NCBI GenBank assembly: GCA_022791635.1 | Contig: JAAVZL010000008.1 | Coordinates: forward strand, 55,734 to 119,733 | DNA: 64,000 nt | Source: Lachnospiraceae bacterium | GTDB taxonomy: Bacteria > Bacillota > Clostridia > Lachnospirales > Lachnospiraceae | Direction of reading: 5' to 3' | In this document: piece by piece, positions 43,599-51,556 of the stretch | Position numbering within the stretch: position 1 is the first letter of the stretch | Layout of the letters: each line of letters begins with the position of its first letter | The notes under the pieces: generated by a model | What the model was told of the DNA's origin: nothing | Seen by the model: only the letters and a program-made list of their open reading frames with translations | The model's database searches: none | Program-made: the position numbers and the translations under genes

Positions 43599-43979
43599 CT
43601 ACTGAGGAGCCTTCACGCTGGAAAGCGCCACGCTCAGATACAGGTTGCCCTTGTCAAAGCACTCCACAGCCTTCTCAATCTGAGAGGCCGCCTCTTCTCT
43701 GCCGTCTGTACGGAACTGCTTTGCAATCTCCTGAAGCTCTGCCGCATGATGCTTGTTGTGATCCAGCATATAGGCCAAAATGGCCTCCTGCTCGTTGGCC
43801 GGACGCTCCCCGCCGCAGCCTCCGCAGTTTCCGCAATGCTCGTGCTCATGGGTATGATCGTGCTCCTCCTCATGTCCATGGGCGTGCTCGTGTGCATGAG
43901 TATGGGTACAGCCGTCCTTGTGGGTATGTTCATGGGTATGTCCGTGAGTATGTCCATGATCGCCGTCTACGATATGCAT
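43599..43979 (-). CDS. Histidine-rich putative nickel chaperone of the CODH/ACS operon
   Basis: 126 residues. The first 48 contain 19 histidines, mostly alternating (HGHTHGHTHEHTH), followed by a Cys triad CGNCGGC at 49-55. The C-terminal 70 residues form a compact helical domain (AILAYMLDHNKHHAAELQEI). The metal-binding content and position before cooT and cooC suggest nickel storage or delivery, functionally like CooJ, whose His-rich tail is at the other end. First gene of the CODH/ACS transcript, with AGGAGG before the ATG. It could also buffer zinc or cobalt. Confidence 0.8.
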   Translation of the reverse strand: MHIVDGDHGHTHGHTHEHTHKDGCTHTHAHEHAHGHEEEHDHTHEHEHCGNCGGCGGERPANEQEAILAYMLDHNKHHAAELQEIAKQFRTDGREEAASQIEKAVECFDKGNLYLSVALSSVKAPQ

Positions 43980-44060
43980 AATTACCTCCTATTCCGGTTT
44001 CGAATATCCCTTCCGATATCTCCTGTCGCACTGTGTTAATTTCATCACAAACTTAGGATT

Positions 44061-44089
44061 ATTATACCCTATCCCTGAATTTTAATCAA
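44061..44089 (-). promoter_or_regulatory. Promoter of the CODH/ACS operon
   Basis: TTGATT (44084-44089), 17 nt, TATAAT (44061-44066) on the minus strand, about 80 nt before the His-rich gene. The best-scoring promoter on this strand in the block. Confidence 0.72.
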
Positions 44090-44330
44090 GCTTCTTTTCC
44101 GCCTTTTCCGGCTGTGGATTGCTTTTTTTTCCGTACATTCTTACCGTCTTTCCTGCCCTTTTCTCTTTGCTTATCGGAATCCGGACCAAAGCGCTTTCCC
44201 TTTGGAGGCTTTTCCCTTGCTGCGCGCAGCAAATCCTCCGAAGCAACCTTTATGTCAACCACATCATAATGGAAAACAAGACGAAAATCCAGAAGTAACT
44301 TTTGAAAGTTTTGGAAAATTATGTAAGTAA
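44086..44330 (-). other. Possible remnant of a small coding region
   Basis: In the 475-nt gap between metF and the His-rich gene, one minus frame reads HYDVVDIKVASEDLLRAARE and then a basic tail KKKQSTAGKGGKEA before a TGA. The composition looks protein-like and unlike random sequence, but there is no ATG, no ribosome site and a palindromic element lies where the 5' end would be. It may be the tail of a gene cut by that element, or chance. Confidence 0.25.
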
Positions 44331-44335
44331 AAAAA

Positions 44336-44393
44336 GCTGCCGCAAAATAAGGCAACGGATACGGAAAAGTCTGTTGCCTTATTTTGCGGCAGC
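44336..44393. repeat. Palindromic element (family member D)
   Basis: GCTGCCGCAAAATAAGGCAAC and its perfect reverse complement flank a 16-nt loop. The loop (GGATACGGAAAAGTCT) contains the same ATCCGGAAAAGTCTG-like sequence seen inside the long elements, showing it is a shortened relative. It begins 60 nt after the metF stop and can act as a terminator in either direction. Confidence 0.8.
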
Positions 44394-44453
44394 CCTGTAG
44401 TTGATAGCGGTTTTCCTTTACCGCCTCAAGATCCCCTTTGAGGGTTCGTCTTT

Positions 44454-45332
44454 CTAGATCCCGGCCTTTTGAAGAAGCTCCGGCACCTTGGACTCCCATC
44501 CCATGGCCATAATATGTACCCCCTGACAATAGGGCCTGCACTCCTTAATCACACGGGCCGCAATCTCCACGCCGGTGATGCCTGCTTTCGTCTTTTCCTT
44601 ATCCGCCTTAAGCTCTGCAATCATTTCCTCGGGAACGTGGATACCGGCAACGTTCTCATTCATGTATCTGCACATGCCCACGGATTTGGGAATGACGATT
44701 CCCAGCTGAACCGGCTTGCCGAACTGCTTTGCCTTCTCCATAAACTGGATGAATTTCTCCGGCTCATAAACTGCCTGTGTCTGGAAATACTCGGCGCCTG
44801 CGGCAACCTTGCGCTCCATCTTCGCAAGCTGCACATCCACCGAATCACTGCAGGGGGACACAACGGCTCCCTTGGCAAACTTCGGCGGCTCTCCAACCAG
44901 CTCGTTTCCGCCCAGATCCACGCCTGACTCCAGCTGCTTTACCGCATGGATCAGGGACACGGAATCCAGATCAAAGACCGGCTTTGCCTGGGGATGATCC
45001 CCAAGCTTCGTATGATCTCCTGTCAAAAGCAGCAGATTCTCAATGCCAAACAGAGCGGCGCTTAAGAGATCCGACTCCAGGGCAATCCGGTTCCTGTCAC
45101 GGCAGGTCATCTGAAAAATAGGGGTCAGCCCCTCGTCCTTCAGAGCCTTACAGGTTGCCAGGGAACCAAGACGCATCACAGAAGACTGATTGTCCGTTAC
45201 ATTCACTGCCGTAATGCCGCTCAAATATGTTTTGGCCTCCTCCAGCATATGCTCAATATGGAATCCTTTGGGAGGGCCTACTTCCGCCGTAACTACAAAT
45301 TCACCACGCTCAAATGCTTCCGTAATTTTCAT
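44454..45332 (-). CDS. metF: Methylenetetrahydrofolate reductase, large/catalytic subunit
   Basis: 292 residues, FAD-binding TIM barrel that reduces methylene-THF to methyl-THF, the last methyl-branch step. Visible segments are VTAEVGPPKGFHIEHML, VNVTDNQSSVMRLGSLA, PIFQMTCRDRNRIALE, LLLLTGDH and FFQTQAVYEPEKF. It has no NADH domain of its own and works with MetV encoded upstream, and probably the RnfC-like protein. GGAG precedes the ATG. Confidence 0.95.
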   Translation of the reverse strand: MKITEAFERGEFVVTAEVGPPKGFHIEHMLEEAKTYLSGITAVNVTDNQSSVMRLGSLATCKALKDEGLTPIFQMTCRDRNRIALESDLLSAALFGIENLLLLTGDHTKLGDHPQAKPVFDLDSVSLIHAVKQLESGVDLGGNELVGEPPKFAKGAVVSPCSDSVDVQLAKMERKVAAGAEYFQTQAVYEPEKFIQFMEKAKQFGKPVQLGIVIPKSVGMCRYMNENVAGIHVPEEMIAELKADKEKTKAGITGVEIAARVIKECRPYCQGVHIMAMGWESKVPELLQKAGI

Positions 45333-45345
45333 GATCTCACTCTCC

Positions 45346-45969
45346 TTATCCTGCTACTTCTTCATCAGTTGCGAAATTACGCACCTGTGTGGGGCATTTT
45401 AATACATCCAGACGACCAATCTGGGCAAGGCGCCGGTAAATACGCTCCCAGCCGCACTCCATCTCGCTGTCCACCTCGCATTTTCCGTTTTTGGAGCCGC
45501 CGCACTGTCCGTTCACCAGACTCTTGGAGCAAGCGGTGATGGGACAGATTCCTCCGGTCAGATTGAGATAGCATTCCCCGCACTGATCGCAGTCGTATTC
45601 CAAGGGCGTCACTCCCTGAAAGCCCGGCTGAGGGTAGGTATCGCAGGCCGCATAGACCGGCTTATCCTCCAGATACTCGGAAATGGTCTGCACACCCACG
45701 CCGCAGGACAGCACCAGCACCGCATCGGCCGCCTTAATCTCGTCCGCATGCTTCTCAAGGCGCAGCTTCATATTTTCCGGGTTGCAGATGTAGTCCGTTG
45801 TGATGCTTCCGGTCACACTCCCGGAAGCCTCCAGCTCTTTTTGAAGCTCTATTGCTTTCTCTAACGGGAAATGAACCTCTCTGCAGCCATGACAGCTCAC
45901 AATAAAAACCTTTTTACCGCCTGCCAGCGCCAGGAGGGTTTCCTTATCCTTCAACTCAGTAATCAACAT
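45346..45969 (-). CDS. metV: Zinc/iron-sulfur partner of methylenetetrahydrofolate reductase (MetV)
   Basis: 207 residues with ten or more cysteines: SCHGCREVHFP, YICNPEN, LSCGVGVQT, DCDQCGECYL, GICPITACSKSL, GQCGGSKNGKCEVD, ECGW. In acetogens MetV pairs with MetF and passes electrons to its flavin. The same fold forms the N-terminal 205 residues of the protein encoded immediately upstream (2-nt spacing). Confidence 0.93.
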   Translation of the reverse strand: MLITELKDKETLLALAGGKKVFIVSCHGCREVHFPLEKAIELQKELEASGSVTGSITTDYICNPENMKLRLEKHADEIKAADAVLVLSCGVGVQTISEYLEDKPVYAACDTYPQPGFQGVTPLEYDCDQCGECYLNLTGGICPITACSKSLVNGQCGGSKNGKCEVDSEMECGWERIYRRLAQIGRLDVLKCPTQVRNFATDEEVAG

Positions 45970-45970
45970 A

Positions 45971-47932
45971 TTACTTCATCCCCCTTACTGCATTTTTGCC
46001 CGCCTTAATCTTAGCAACCAGCGGAATCTTGGAGGAACAGATGTACTCGCAGCACCTGCACTCGAGGCAATCCATGACATTTTTCTCCTTCATGCCCTGC
46101 CAGTTCTCCTCGTCTGCATATTTTGCGAAATACAGCGGAGACAGCTCCATGGGACAGACATCCACGCAGCGGCCGCACTTGATACAGGGCTGCTCTGCCG
46201 TATGATCGGTGTCCACGGCAATGATTCCGTTGGAGCCCTTCATGATCGGCACATTGGTGTCGGTCAGAACGAATCCCATCATGGGTCCGCCTGCCTTCAC
46301 GGTAACGTTCTCTCCCGTGATGCCGCCACAGTAGTCAATGAGATCCTTGGTATTCGTACCAATCTTCACAATATAATTGCCCGGCTTCTTCACATGCTCG
46401 CCGGTAACCGTCACCACCCGCTCTATGAGGGGCATTCCCTTCCTGATTGCATCCGAGATGGCCTTTGTGGTGCTGATATTGCTTACCACACAGCCCACAT
46501 CCGCCGGAAGCCCGCCGCTTGGCACCTGCCTCTTCATCACGCGCTTGATCAGCATCTTCTCAGCGCCCTGGGGATATTTTGTCCTGGCCGTAACCACATC
46601 AAGCTCCGGAATATCTGCCGTCTTGGCCGTCAGCAATTCGATAGCATCCGGCTTGTTGTCCTCAATGACGATAAGCCCCTTCTCCGCCCCCACGGTCTTG
46701 ACAATTGCCTTAAGGCCGAAAATCACGTCGTCCGCAAATTCCAGAAGCACTCTGTGGTCTGCCGTCAGATAGGGCTCACACTCACAGCCGTTGAGCAAAA
46801 CCGTGTCAATGGGCTTGGGGGGCTTTAATTTCACGGAGGTTGGGAAGCCTGCGCCGCCCATACCTACGATTCCGGCCTCCTTGACAATCTCCACGATCTC
46901 ATCCGGTGTCAGGCTGTCCAGATCCTTGCCCGGCTTCACCGATTCGTCCAGAGTATTCCTTCCGTCGGAGCGGATCACCACGGACAGACACTCGCCTCTT
47001 GTGGCATGCTTATGTACCTCAATGGCCGTCACGGTTCCGCTGACGCTGGAGTGAACGGGGCTGCTGATAAATCCGGCCGCTTCCCCGATCTTCTGGCCCA
47101 CCTTGACGGTATCGCCCACCTCCACAATCGGATTGGCCGGTGCACCCGCATGCATGGACAGGGGAATCACCACAGTCTCCGGCTCCGGAAATCTCTGAAG
47201 CGCCAGCTCCTCGGTGAACTCCTTGTGCTCCAGAGGATGTACGCCGCCGTAGTATCCGGCAAACCGGCTTTCACGGGCCGCCTTTACGTAATCCTGAATC
47301 ACCTTATGATTGATCCTGGAATAATCCCGCAGCTGCACGGACTGGGCCAGAAACTCCTCAAGCCTTCCCTGCTTCTTCAGACGATTGTATATCTTTTCCC
47401 ATGCACAGTCCTTGCTGCTGTCCACTTCACATTTGCCATTCTTGGCGCCTCCGCACTGTCCGTTCAGGAGACTCTTGGAGCAGTCAACCACCGGACAGAT
47501 GCCGCCCGTCACATTGAGGTAGCACTGTGCACATGCGTCGCAGCTCTTCTTGGTCAGGGCCATGCCGTGATGCCCTCTGTAATTCAGAGAGTTGGCGGCC
47601 GCGTATACGGGCTTGTCCGCCATTTCCGCAACGGTCTGAACGCCCAGACCGCAGGAGATGACTATCACGTTCTCGGTTCCTTCCGGAATCAGTCCCTTAA
47701 GCTTTCTTTCTGTCTGAACCTTGTTGCACAAAAAGTCAATCTTTGCGCTGCCTGTGACCGTCTTGCCCAACGTGCGCACAAGCTCCTCGAGCTTCTCACA
47801 ATCCGGTTCATCAATAGTCTCAAATTCCTTAAAGCACTTGTTACAGGCAATCAGGAACACTTGATCCTTTTCGTCAAACAGTGACGACAGCTCTTCCTTA
47901 CTCTTCAACTTATACTTCGTATAGTTTTCCAA
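45971..47932 (-). CDS. rnfC2: RnfC-like electron-transfer protein with N-terminal MetV-like domain
   Basis: 653 residues, TTG start at 47932 with AAGGTG upstream. Residues 1-205 duplicate the MetV domain (CNKCFKEFE, SCGLGVQTV, CDACAQCYLNVTGGICP, GQCGGAKNGKCEVD). Residues 230-653 are RnfC: FMN/NADH-binding VGMGGAGFPTSVKLKPP and NGCECEPYLTADHRV, and two 4Fe-4S motifs CIKCGRCVDVCP and CLECRCCEYIC. It has no membrane segment and no other rnf genes, so it is soluble. It likely feeds NADH electrons to MetV/MetF as in Acetobacterium-type MTHF reductase. Confidence 0.9.
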   Translation of the reverse strand: MENYTKYKLKSKEELSSLFDEKDQVFLIACNKCFKEFETIDEPDCEKLEELVRTLGKTVTGSAKIDFLCNKVQTERKLKGLIPEGTENVIVISCGLGVQTVAEMADKPVYAAANSLNYRGHHGMALTKKSCDACAQCYLNVTGGICPVVDCSKSLLNGQCGGAKNGKCEVDSSKDCAWEKIYNRLKKQGRLEEFLAQSVQLRDYSRINHKVIQDYVKAARESRFAGYYGGVHPLEHKEFTEELALQRFPEPETVVIPLSMHAGAPANPIVEVGDTVKVGQKIGEAAGFISSPVHSSVSGTVTAIEVHKHATRGECLSVVIRSDGRNTLDESVKPGKDLDSLTPDEIVEIVKEAGIVGMGGAGFPTSVKLKPPKPIDTVLLNGCECEPYLTADHRVLLEFADDVIFGLKAIVKTVGAEKGLIVIEDNKPDAIELLTAKTADIPELDVVTARTKYPQGAEKMLIKRVMKRQVPSGGLPADVGCVVSNISTTKAISDAIRKGMPLIERVVTVTGEHVKKPGNYIVKIGTNTKDLIDYCGGITGENVTVKAGGPMMGFVLTDTNVPIMKGSNGIIAVDTDHTAEQPCIKCGRCVDVCPMELSPLYFAKYADEENWQGMKEKNVMDCLECRCCEYICSSKIPLVAKIKAGKNAVRGMK

Positions 47933-47965
47933 TTGATCACCTTCCTGTCAAATTGATTCTCAAAT

Positions 47966-47993
47966 CTTATACAAATATAACATAGATTGTCTG
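47966..47993 (-). promoter_or_regulatory. Candidate promoter of rnfC2-metV-metF
   Basis: CAGACA (47988-47993), 16 nt, TATAAG (47966-47971) on the minus strand, 34 nt before the TTG start. Weak but suitably placed. Confidence 0.4.
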
Positions 47994-48022
47994 GTGTTTC
48001 CAGTCTAAATATTTGTTATTTC

Positions 48023-48049
48023 TTGACTTTTCCCAAAAATTTCTATAGC
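48023..48049 (+). promoter_or_regulatory. Candidate promoter of aroE
   Basis: TTGACT (48023-48028), 15 nt, TATAGC (48044-48049). The alternative -10 TAGCAT gives 17-nt spacing. 37 nt before the ATG. Confidence 0.45.
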
Positions 48050-48085
48050 ATAGACCAAAAGACTTTCCCTTTGGAGGCAATTCCT

Positions 48086-48955
48086 ATGAAAGATATGATT
48101 ACCGGAAAAACAAAGCTGACCGCACTGCTTGGTAGTCCCGTGGGTCACAGCATTTCCCCGGCCATGCACAACGAAGCCTTTCGCCTTCTCGGACTTGACT
48201 ATGCCTATCTGGCCTTTGACGTGACGGAGAACACCTTCTCCCGGGCAGTTGACGGCCTGATAGCCATAGGCGCCGCCGGCTGGAACTGCACCATGCCCTT
48301 GAAGCGCTTGATGCACCAGAGAGTAGATGTGCTCTCAGACACCGCCCTTCTTACCGGCTCCGTGAATACGGTTGTAAATCGTGACGGCATTCTTCACGGA
48401 GACAATACGGACGGCTACGGCTTTATGCAGTCCATGGCCGACGCCGGACTTCACCCGGCCGGAAAGCGGCTCACCATTCTCGGCTCCGGAGGGGCTGCCG
48501 CCTCTATCATTGCACAGGCCGCTCTGGACGGGGTGTATTCCATTGACATCTTCTCCCGGCCGGAAAGCGCCTCCACCAAGCTGATGGAACAAGAGGCAGA
48601 GCTTATCCGCAGCAAAACAGCCTGTCTTCTGAATCTGTATGATTTAAAAGATCATAGGCAGCTTTCCAAAAGCCTTGCCGAGAGCTATTGTTTCATCAAT
48701 GCCTCCTCCGTGGGAATGGCTCCAAATACGGATGCCTGCCTGATTCCCGACGCCTCCATGCTTCACCCGGATCTGGCCGTGGGGGATGTGATTTACAACC
48801 CAAGGGAGACGAAGCTCTTACATATGGCAAAGGAGCAGGGCTGCATGACATTTAACGGCCTCTACATGCTCCTCCACCAGGGCGCCATGGCCTTCCAACT
48901 GTGGACCGGCCAGGATATGCCGGTAGAGACCATACGGGAAGCCTTCTTTCAGTAG
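48086..48955 (+). CDS. aroE: Shikimate dehydrogenase
   Basis: 289 residues from the ATG at 48086 (TTGGAGG 8 nt upstream). It reduces 3-dehydroshikimate to shikimate with NADPH for aromatic amino-acid synthesis. Substrate-binding LLGSPVGHSISPAMHNEAF; catalytic Lys in WNCTMPLKR; GDNTDGYGF; NADP fold LTILGSGGAAASII; C-terminal GLYMLLHQGAMAFQLW. Cytoplasmic, single gene, divergent from the Wood-Ljungdahl block. Confidence 0.95.
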   Translation: MKDMITGKTKLTALLGSPVGHSISPAMHNEAFRLLGLDYAYLAFDVTENTFSRAVDGLIAIGAAGWNCTMPLKRLMHQRVDVLSDTALLTGSVNTVVNRDGILHGDNTDGYGFMQSMADAGLHPAGKRLTILGSGGAAASIIAQAALDGVYSIDIFSRPESASTKLMEQEAELIRSKTACLLNLYDLKDHRQLSKSLAESYCFINASSVGMAPNTDACLIPDASMLHPDLAVGDVIYNPRETKLLHMAKEQGCMTFNGLYMLLHQGAMAFQLWTGQDMPVETIREAFFQ

Positions 48956-49013
48956 TGACATTTCTTAGCCGGACTATCTTATGCAAAAATCTGTAAATAT
49001 CAAAATTTGCAGA

Positions 49014-49042
49014 TTGACAGACCAGCGGCCCCCTGCTATAAT
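49014..49042 (+). promoter_or_regulatory. Promoter of ribU
   Basis: TTGACA (49014-49019), 17 nt, TATAAT (49037-49042): a perfect consensus. Transcription would begin just before the FMN riboswitch. Confidence 0.9.
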
Positions 49043-49067
49043 AGACACGACATTTGAATACGGAAAG

Positions 49068-49236
49068 TCTTCAGGGCAGGGTGAGATTCCCGATCGGCGG
49101 TATAGTCCGCGAGCGTGTATGCGCAGGATCTGAAAGGAGCTTATTGAAAGCAAATCAGCTATTTCCTTAGGTTCCCGGTTCAGTTCAGGATTTGGTGAAA
49201 TTCCAAAACCGACAGTATAGTCTGGATGGAAGAAGA
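49068..49236 (+). promoter_or_regulatory. FMN riboswitch (RFN element)
   Basis: All conserved blocks are present in order: AGGGCAGGGTGAGATTCCC, GATCGGCGGTATAGTCCGCG, GTTCAGGATTTGGTGAAATT, CCGACAGTATAGTCTGGATG and GAAGAAGATG, with TCTTC/GAAGA closing P1. It binds FMN and turns down the downstream riboflavin importer when flavin is plentiful. The P3-P5 insert is of ordinary size. Confidence 0.96.
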
Positions 49237-49450
49237 TGTGTAGATGTCAGAATTGCTTTGGCAGAGTTTTTTGTCATATTGGTTTTTATTCTGATAAGTT
49301 AAATACTCTGCAGCAAGCTGCGGAGTATTTATCCCTCGCGGCATTCGTCAAATGGATGCTTCACATCCGCTTGACTCATTGCTCGCGAGAATCAACACCT
49401 GGAAGACGAACGTTTTTCAGGTGTACTTTATTTTATGGAGGAATAAAACA
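49237..49450 (+). promoter_or_regulatory. Expression platform of the FMN riboswitch
   Basis: 214 nt without a gene. It holds a T-rich stretch (49267-49272), a strong hairpin AAATACTCTGCAG/CTGCGGAGTATTT (49301-49330) not followed by a U run, and a second hairpin CACCTG...CAGGTG around 49397-49424 just before the ribosome site GGAGG (49438-49442). Layout suggests control of both termination and ribosome access. The small open frame across it is not a gene. Confidence 0.5.
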
Positions 49451-50095
49451 ATGAACCAGAAAACTCAAAGAATCGCTTTAATCGGTATGTTCTGTGCCAT
49501 TTCCTACGCTCTCATGGTAATCGGCCGCGTACCGGTGGTCCTGTTCTTAAAGTACGATCCAAAGGATGTGATGATCGTCATCGGAGGCTTCCTGCTGGGG
49601 CCCTTCGCTTCCCTGATTATCTCCCTGGTGGTTTCCTTTATCGAAATGCTTTCGGCCAGTGACACCGGCATCATCGGATTTATTATGAATGTACTGTCAA
49701 GCTGTAGCTTTGCCTGCACCGCCGCCTTTATCTACAAGAAAAAGCACACCAAATCCGGCGCCATGCTGGGCCTCTTTGCCGGCTGCGGCGTAATGGTTGT
49801 GGTCATGCTGCTGTGGAATTACCTGATCACTCCCATTTACATGGGCTATCCAAGGGCCGCCGTTGCCGAACTTTTACTTCCGGCCTTCCTGCCCTTCAAC
49901 CTGTTAAAGGGCGGCCTGAATATGGCCATCACCCTCCTCTTCTACAAGCCCGTGGTAACGGCTCTTCGGAAGGCAAAGCTTGCGCTGCCCTCCACCTCAG
50001 AGCAGACCGTGGATTCCAAGGGCGTACTTGTATTCTCCCTCTTCCTTTTTGTAACCTGCGCCGTATCCGTGCTGGTAATGAAGGGAGTCATCTAA
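49451..50095 (+). CDS. ribU: Riboflavin ECF transporter substrate-binding subunit RibU
   Basis: 214 residues, six hydrophobic segments. The start is the ATG at 49451, with GGAGG upstream. N-terminus RIALIGMFCAISYALMVIGR and FLKYDPKDVMIVIGGFLLGP are typical of RibU, including the conserved K-x-D-P-K-D loop that contacts riboflavin. It needs the shared ECF ATPases and EcfT, not encoded here. Regulation by the FMN riboswitch supports the assignment. Confidence 0.95.
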   Translation: MNQKTQRIALIGMFCAISYALMVIGRVPVVLFLKYDPKDVMIVIGGFLLGPFASLIISLVVSFIEMLSASDTGIIGFIMNVLSSCSFACTAAFIYKKKHTKSGAMLGLFAGCGVMVVVMLLWNYLITPIYMGYPRAAVAELLLPAFLPFNLLKGGLNMAITLLFYKPVVTALRKAKLALPSTSEQTVDSKGVLVFSLFLFVTCAVSVLVMKGVI

Positions 50096-50113
50096 AAAAA
50101 CCGTCCCCAAAAA

Positions 50114-50296
50114 GAAAACGGGAGGCCACAAAACAGGACAGCAGCCTTTTCCGATATCCAGTGTCCGGCTGTTCGCGTACAGGCTGTCTGATATTGGCGG
50201 ACTTTATGTCCGACAAGAGCAGACAGAATGTACGAGAACCGTCCGAACACCGGATATGGAAAAGGCTGCTGTCCTGTTTTGCGGCCTCCCATTTTC
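50114..50296. repeat. Long palindromic element (family member A)
   Basis: 183 nt folding into one hairpin. Left arm GAAAACGGGAGGCCACAAAA and right arm TTTTGCGGCCTCCCATTTTC pair, followed inward by CAGGACAGCAGCCTTTTCC and ATATCC(A/G)GTGT(C/T)CGG blocks also found at 59041 and 59672. It starts 19 nt after the ribU stop, so it also serves as a terminator. It carries no open frame for a transposase. Confidence 0.85.
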
Positions 50297-50431
50297 CGTA
50301 TTATACTGATTTCTTTTCATACTAATTTCTTTAACAATATAACTGTGACCGAACGGCAATCTTTCCCCCGTCTGTCAGTAGACACACAGATATGTTTATG
50401 CGGCATGAGTATGATATTTCTATGGTAATGA

Positions 50432-51526
50432 CACCATTCGGCAGATTTTTTCATCAGCGGCAGCAGCTTCGGCTCTGTTCTCACCGCCATCGCCCACCAG
50501 GCGGCCGGCTTAAGCGGCTGGCTGTTCATCGCCTGGTCCCAGCAGGTGGCAGGCTCCGGCCTGGGCGCTATCGTGGTCATCGCCTATACCTCTGCCGGCG
50601 GACTACTGGCTGTGGCATGGACCGATTTTATCCAGGGAATGCTGATGATTTTCGCTGTGATCATCGGCTTATTTGTAGCTTTTGGAAATACCGGAAGCCT
50701 GGGCTTTGTAATGGAAGAAATCCGCGCGGTGAATCCCGCTCTGGTATCCCCCTGGATCCATCCCGTTACCATCGTAGGCCTCTTGTCCGCAGGCTGGCTG
50801 GGCTATATGGGACAGCCTCAGATTGTGCAAATGTTCATGGGCATGAAGGACCCCTCATCCTCCAAAAGAGGCGCTATGATTGCCGGAACCACCGGCGTAT
50901 TTCTGCTCTTTGGCTCCTTCCTGGTCAATCTGTGCTGCCTGGTATTATTCCCCCAGAGTGCGGATCCCGGCACCAATTTTATTCAGCTTATCACACAGTA
51001 TACGCCCCAGTGGCTGGTAGGAATTGTAACGGCAGCGATTCTTGCGGCAGTCATGTCCTCGGCAGACGCGCTGCTCCATGTAGCCTCCACAGCCGTTACC
51101 CAGGATTTTTACAATAAGATCCTGAAGAAGGGCCAGGCCACAGATAAGGAAATTCTCCTGGTGGCCCGGATCGCCTCTGTTGTGATCGGTATTTTTGCCA
51201 TCTATATTGCCTTCAATCCCTTTGACAGCATTCTGTGGGTAAACTGGTGGGCCTGGGGCGGCCTGTCTGTCTTTGCACCGATCCTGCTCCTGGGCTTTTA
51301 CTGGAAGCGTGCCACCAGAGAAGGCGCCATTGTCAGCATGGTGGTAGGCTTCGTAACCGTATGCGCATGGTACAAGGCCGGCTTAAATACGCTGCTCCAC
51401 TATACCTTTGTAGCCTTCGCGGTAACTGCCGTGGTACTGGTCATCGTAAGCCTGTGCACCAAGGAGCCGCCTGCCCGGATTCAGGAAATGGTCGCCGAGC
51501 TCAATCAAAGGGAATCCCAGTCATAG
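50432..51526 (+). pseudogene. 5'-truncated sodium:solute (PutP-like) symporter
   Basis: Open frame from about 50432 to 51526 encoding only the C-terminal two thirds of a sodium/solute symporter: YTSAGGLLAVAWTDFIQG, AAILAAVMSSADALLHVAST and VNWWAWGGLSVFAPILLLGF are classic PutP-family segments. The first five or so membrane segments (roughly 150 residues) are missing. A TGA stop at 50429 closes the frame and no ribosome site precedes the first ATG (50546). Next to a palindromic element and two other broken genes. Confidence 0.8.
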
Positions 51527-51556
51527 GGAATCCGGTATAATAACAGGAGGAATGGT

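Noticed and set aside
43840..43979. Regular CAT/CAC-rich tandem pattern that could be a repeat array
   Set aside because: It is the histidine-alternating coding sequence of the His-rich protein; period follows His codons, with no spacers or CRISPR-like repeats.
49236..49454. Small cysteine-containing open frame after the FMN riboswitch
   Set aside because: It covers the expression platform hairpins, lacks a good ribosome site, and overlaps the ribU start; not a leader peptide I can support.
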